A stretch of 64,000 bases of DNA from Brevundimonas vesicularis (GTDB taxonomy: Bacteria; Pseudomonadota; Alphaproteobacteria; Caulobacterales; Caulobacteraceae), in assembly GCF_014204545.1 (NCBI RefSeq), contig NZ_JACHLJ010000002.1, forward strand, positions 1-64,000, read 5' to 3'. Under the pieces are notes generated by a model. That model worked only from the letters and a program-made list of their open reading frames with translations, had not been told where the DNA came from and did not search any database. Both the position numbers and the translations under genes were made by a program. This document shows, in pieces, positions 62,334-64,000 of this stretch (its first letter is position 1; each line of letters begins with the position of its first letter).

Positions 62334-64000
62334 GCTGCTGCATCCACATTTCCAGGACTGCGACCTGCCAGAGTTCGGAGCCGCGAAGGGGTGTGATGTG
62401 CTCAGTGGGATTGGCGAACAGGGTGTCCAGATAGCCCCGGTCGAACAGGCCACGATCGCGCGCCGCCTGATTAGTCAGGGCCTTGCGGACCATGTCCAGA
62501 TACGGACCCTGGATGTATTTCAGCGCCGGAACGGGGAAATAGCCCTTCTTGCGGTCGATCACCTCGGACGGGATCACCAGACGGGCGGCCTCCTTCAGCA
62601 CGCCCTTGCCGCCCTGGGCCAGCTTGTGCTCCGGCGGGATGCGGCCGGCCAGTTCGACTAGTTCATGGTCCAGGAAGGGCACCCGCGCCTCCAGACCCCA
62701 GGCCATGGTCATGTTGTCGACCCGCTTCACCGGGTCGTCCACCAGCATCACTTGGCTGTCCAGACGCAGGGCCTGGTCGACCGGGGTCGCCGCGCGGCCT
62801 TGGGCGAAATGGGCCTCGACCAGGGCGCGGCTGACGTCGGTGTCCGCCATGTATGCGCCGTTCAGCTGGGTCTTCAGCGTCGCGTGACTGCGGTCGAAGA
62901 AGGCCTTGGCGTAGGCTTCGACCGGATCAGTCGCGTCCAGCATCGGCGGGTACCAGTGATAGCCGGCGAACACCTCGTCCGCCCCCTGGCCCGACTGCAC
63001 CACCTTGATGTGTTTCGAGACTTCCTGGCTCAACAGATAGAAGCCCACGTTGTCGTAACTGACCATCGGCTCGGACATTGCGCCGATGGTCCCCGGCAGG
63101 GCCTCCATCAGCCGCTGATGCGGCACGAAGATCTGGTGGTGCTTGGTGCCATAGTGTTTGGCGATCAGGTCGGAATAGACGAACTCGTCGCCCTTCTCGC
63201 CATTGGCCTCTTCGAAACCGACGGAGAAGGTCATCAGATCCTTCTGACCCAGTTCGGCCAGCAGACCGACGATCAGGCTGGAGTCCACCCCGCCCGACAG
63301 CAGCACGCCCACCGGCACATCGGCGACCATGCGGCGCTTCACCGCCTCGCGCAGGCTGTCCAAGACCCGGTCACGCCAGTCCTCGGCCGTCAGAGCCGCG
63401 TCCTCGGCGTGGCGGGTCATGTCGGGCTGCCAGTAGAGGCGGTCTGTGGCCTTTCCGTCCGCCTCGATAACGCGGATGGTGGCCGGCGGGAACTTCTTGA
63501 CGCCCTTCAGGATGGTGTGCGGCGGCGGCACCACCGCATGGAAGGTCATGTAGTGGTGCAGGCCGACGGGATCGATGGTCTTGTCCATGTCGCCCGCCGC
63601 CAGCAGGGCCGGCAGGGTCGAGGCGAACCGCAGACGCTGGCCCTGTTCGGCCAGATACAGGGGCTTGATGCCGAAACGGTCGCGAGCGATCACGGTGCGG
63701 CCGGTGTCGCGCTCATGCAGCACGAAGGCGAACATGCCCTTGAATCGCTCGACGCAGGCTTCGCCCCACGCCTTCCAGGCCTTGATGATGACCTCGGTAT
63801 CGCCGTGCGAGAAGAAGCGGAACCCCATCCCCTGCAACTCTTCGCGCAGTTCGGGATAGTTGTAGATGCAGCCGTTGAACGCCAGGGTCACGCCCAGGTC
63901 AGGGTCCACCATCGGCTGCTGAGCTTTCTCACTCAGGTCGATGATCTTCAAACGGCGGTGACCCAGCCCCACCGAGCCGCGCATCACAATGCCGGAGCCA
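62323..64000 (-). CDS. asnO: Asparagine-synthetase-like N-acetylglutaminylglutamine amidotransferase (5' end outside window)
   Basis: At least 559 residues are present. The gene runs off the window at 64000, so the N-terminal nucleophile Cys of the glutaminase domain is not seen. The glutaminase part includes RGSVGLGHRRLKIIDLSEKA and NGCIYNYPELREEL. The synthetase part has VLLSGGVDSSLIVGLLAELG (PP-loop) and VVQSGQGADEVFAGYHWYPP. In the NAGGN pathway it forms the terminal amide. It is the first gene of the trio as read on the minus strand. Confidence 0.92.
   Translation of the reverse strand, partial: GSGIVMRGSVGLGHRRLKIIDLSEKAQQPMVDPDLGVTLAFNGCIYNYPELREELQGMGFRFFSHGDTEVIIKAWKAWGEACVERFKGMFAFVLHERDTGRTVIARDRFGIKPLYLAEQGQRLRFASTLPALLAAGDMDKTIDPVGLHHYMTFHAVVPPPHTILKGVKKFPPATIRVIEADGKATDRLYWQPDMTRHAEDAALTAEDWRDRVLDSLREAVKRRMVADVPVGVLLSGGVDSSLIVGLLAELGQKDLMTFSVGFEEANGEKGDEFVYSDLIAKHYGTKHHQIFVPHQRLMEALPGTIGAMSEPMVSYDNVGFYLLSQEVSKHIKVVQSGQGADEVFAGYHWYPPMLDATDPVEAYAKAFFDRSHATLKTQLNGAYMADTDVSRALVEAHFAQGRAATPVDQALRLDSQVMLVDDPVKRVDNMTMAWGLEARVPFLDHELVELAGRIPPEHKLAQGGKGVLKEAARLVIPSEVIDRKKGYFPVPALKYIQGPYLDMVRKALTNQAARDRGLFDRGYLDTLFANPTEHITPLRGSELWQVAVLEMWMQQHGV

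Noticed and set aside
1-64000. tRNA, rRNA or CRISPR features
   Set aside because: No cloverleaf-like, rRNA-like or regularly spaced repeat sequences were found by eye on either strand. A covariance-model search would be needed to exclude small RNAs.

Overview
The window looks like chromosomal DNA of an alphaproteobacterium of the Caulobacterales, most likely Brevundimonas or a close relative. This is inferred from five TonB-dependent receptors (TBDRs), an elpS-type lipoprotein next to a type II secretion cluster (an arrangement reported in Caulobacter crescentus), tryptophan-halogenase-like genes beside a TBDR, and high-GC coding with strong third-position bias. No rRNA, tRNA or CRISPR array was seen.

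Region by region. (1) 1-10642: an IS6-family transposase remnant, then a type II secretion operon on the minus strand, gspC-D-E-F-G-H-I-J-K-L-M, most genes overlapping by 4 bp. No gspN follows gspM. (2) 10748-15110: a TBDR and an ElpS-like lipoprotein, the latter preceded by a near-consensus Pho box and a -10 element. (3) 15340-18009: a serine-recombinase-like protein lacking catalytic residues, then arsR-arsC-arsH with only a stub of arsB. (4) 18047-32168: a nutrient-scavenging block made of TBDR-phoD, a PI-PLC/acid-phosphatase fusion, a second TBDR, and a FecI-FecR-FecA-type trio. (5) 32169-33783: decayed DNA. (6) 33784-38333: a CPA1 antiporter and a sulfide/persulfide module (bigR-type regulator, peroxiredoxin, persulfide dioxygenase, two YeeE/YedE proteins). 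(7) 38415-42747: an IS6 graveyard holding a nonsense-mutated RHS gene with a small overlapping membrane ORF. (8) 42780-59157: a beta-glucan block with an MFS transporter, GH9, CPA2 antiporter, GH3, LacI regulator, two halogenase-like flavoproteins plus one degenerate paralog, and a large TBDR. Palindromes of the form TGACA-N4-TGTCA occur at three of its promoters. (9) 59429-64000: the NAGGN osmoprotectant trio (M42 peptidase, GNAT/ATP-grasp ligase, asparagine-synthetase-like amidotransferase), the last cut by the window edge.

How the genes fit together. Regions 1, 2 and 4 suggest phosphate (and possibly metal) scavenging: a Pho-regulated surface lipoprotein, a T2SS that may release it or a protease, secreted phosphatases and lipases, and receptors to import the products. 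Region 8 is a LacI-controlled polysaccharide utilisation locus with GH9 endo- and GH3 exo-activity. The observations I would follow first are the PI-PLC/PAP2 fusion that lacks a conserved Asp, the catalytically dead recombinase homolog with a palindrome in front of it, the paired halogenase plus degenerate paralog in a glucan locus, the RHS C-terminus with an overlapping two-helix ORF, and a roughly 45-bp decayed intergenic repeat present four times.
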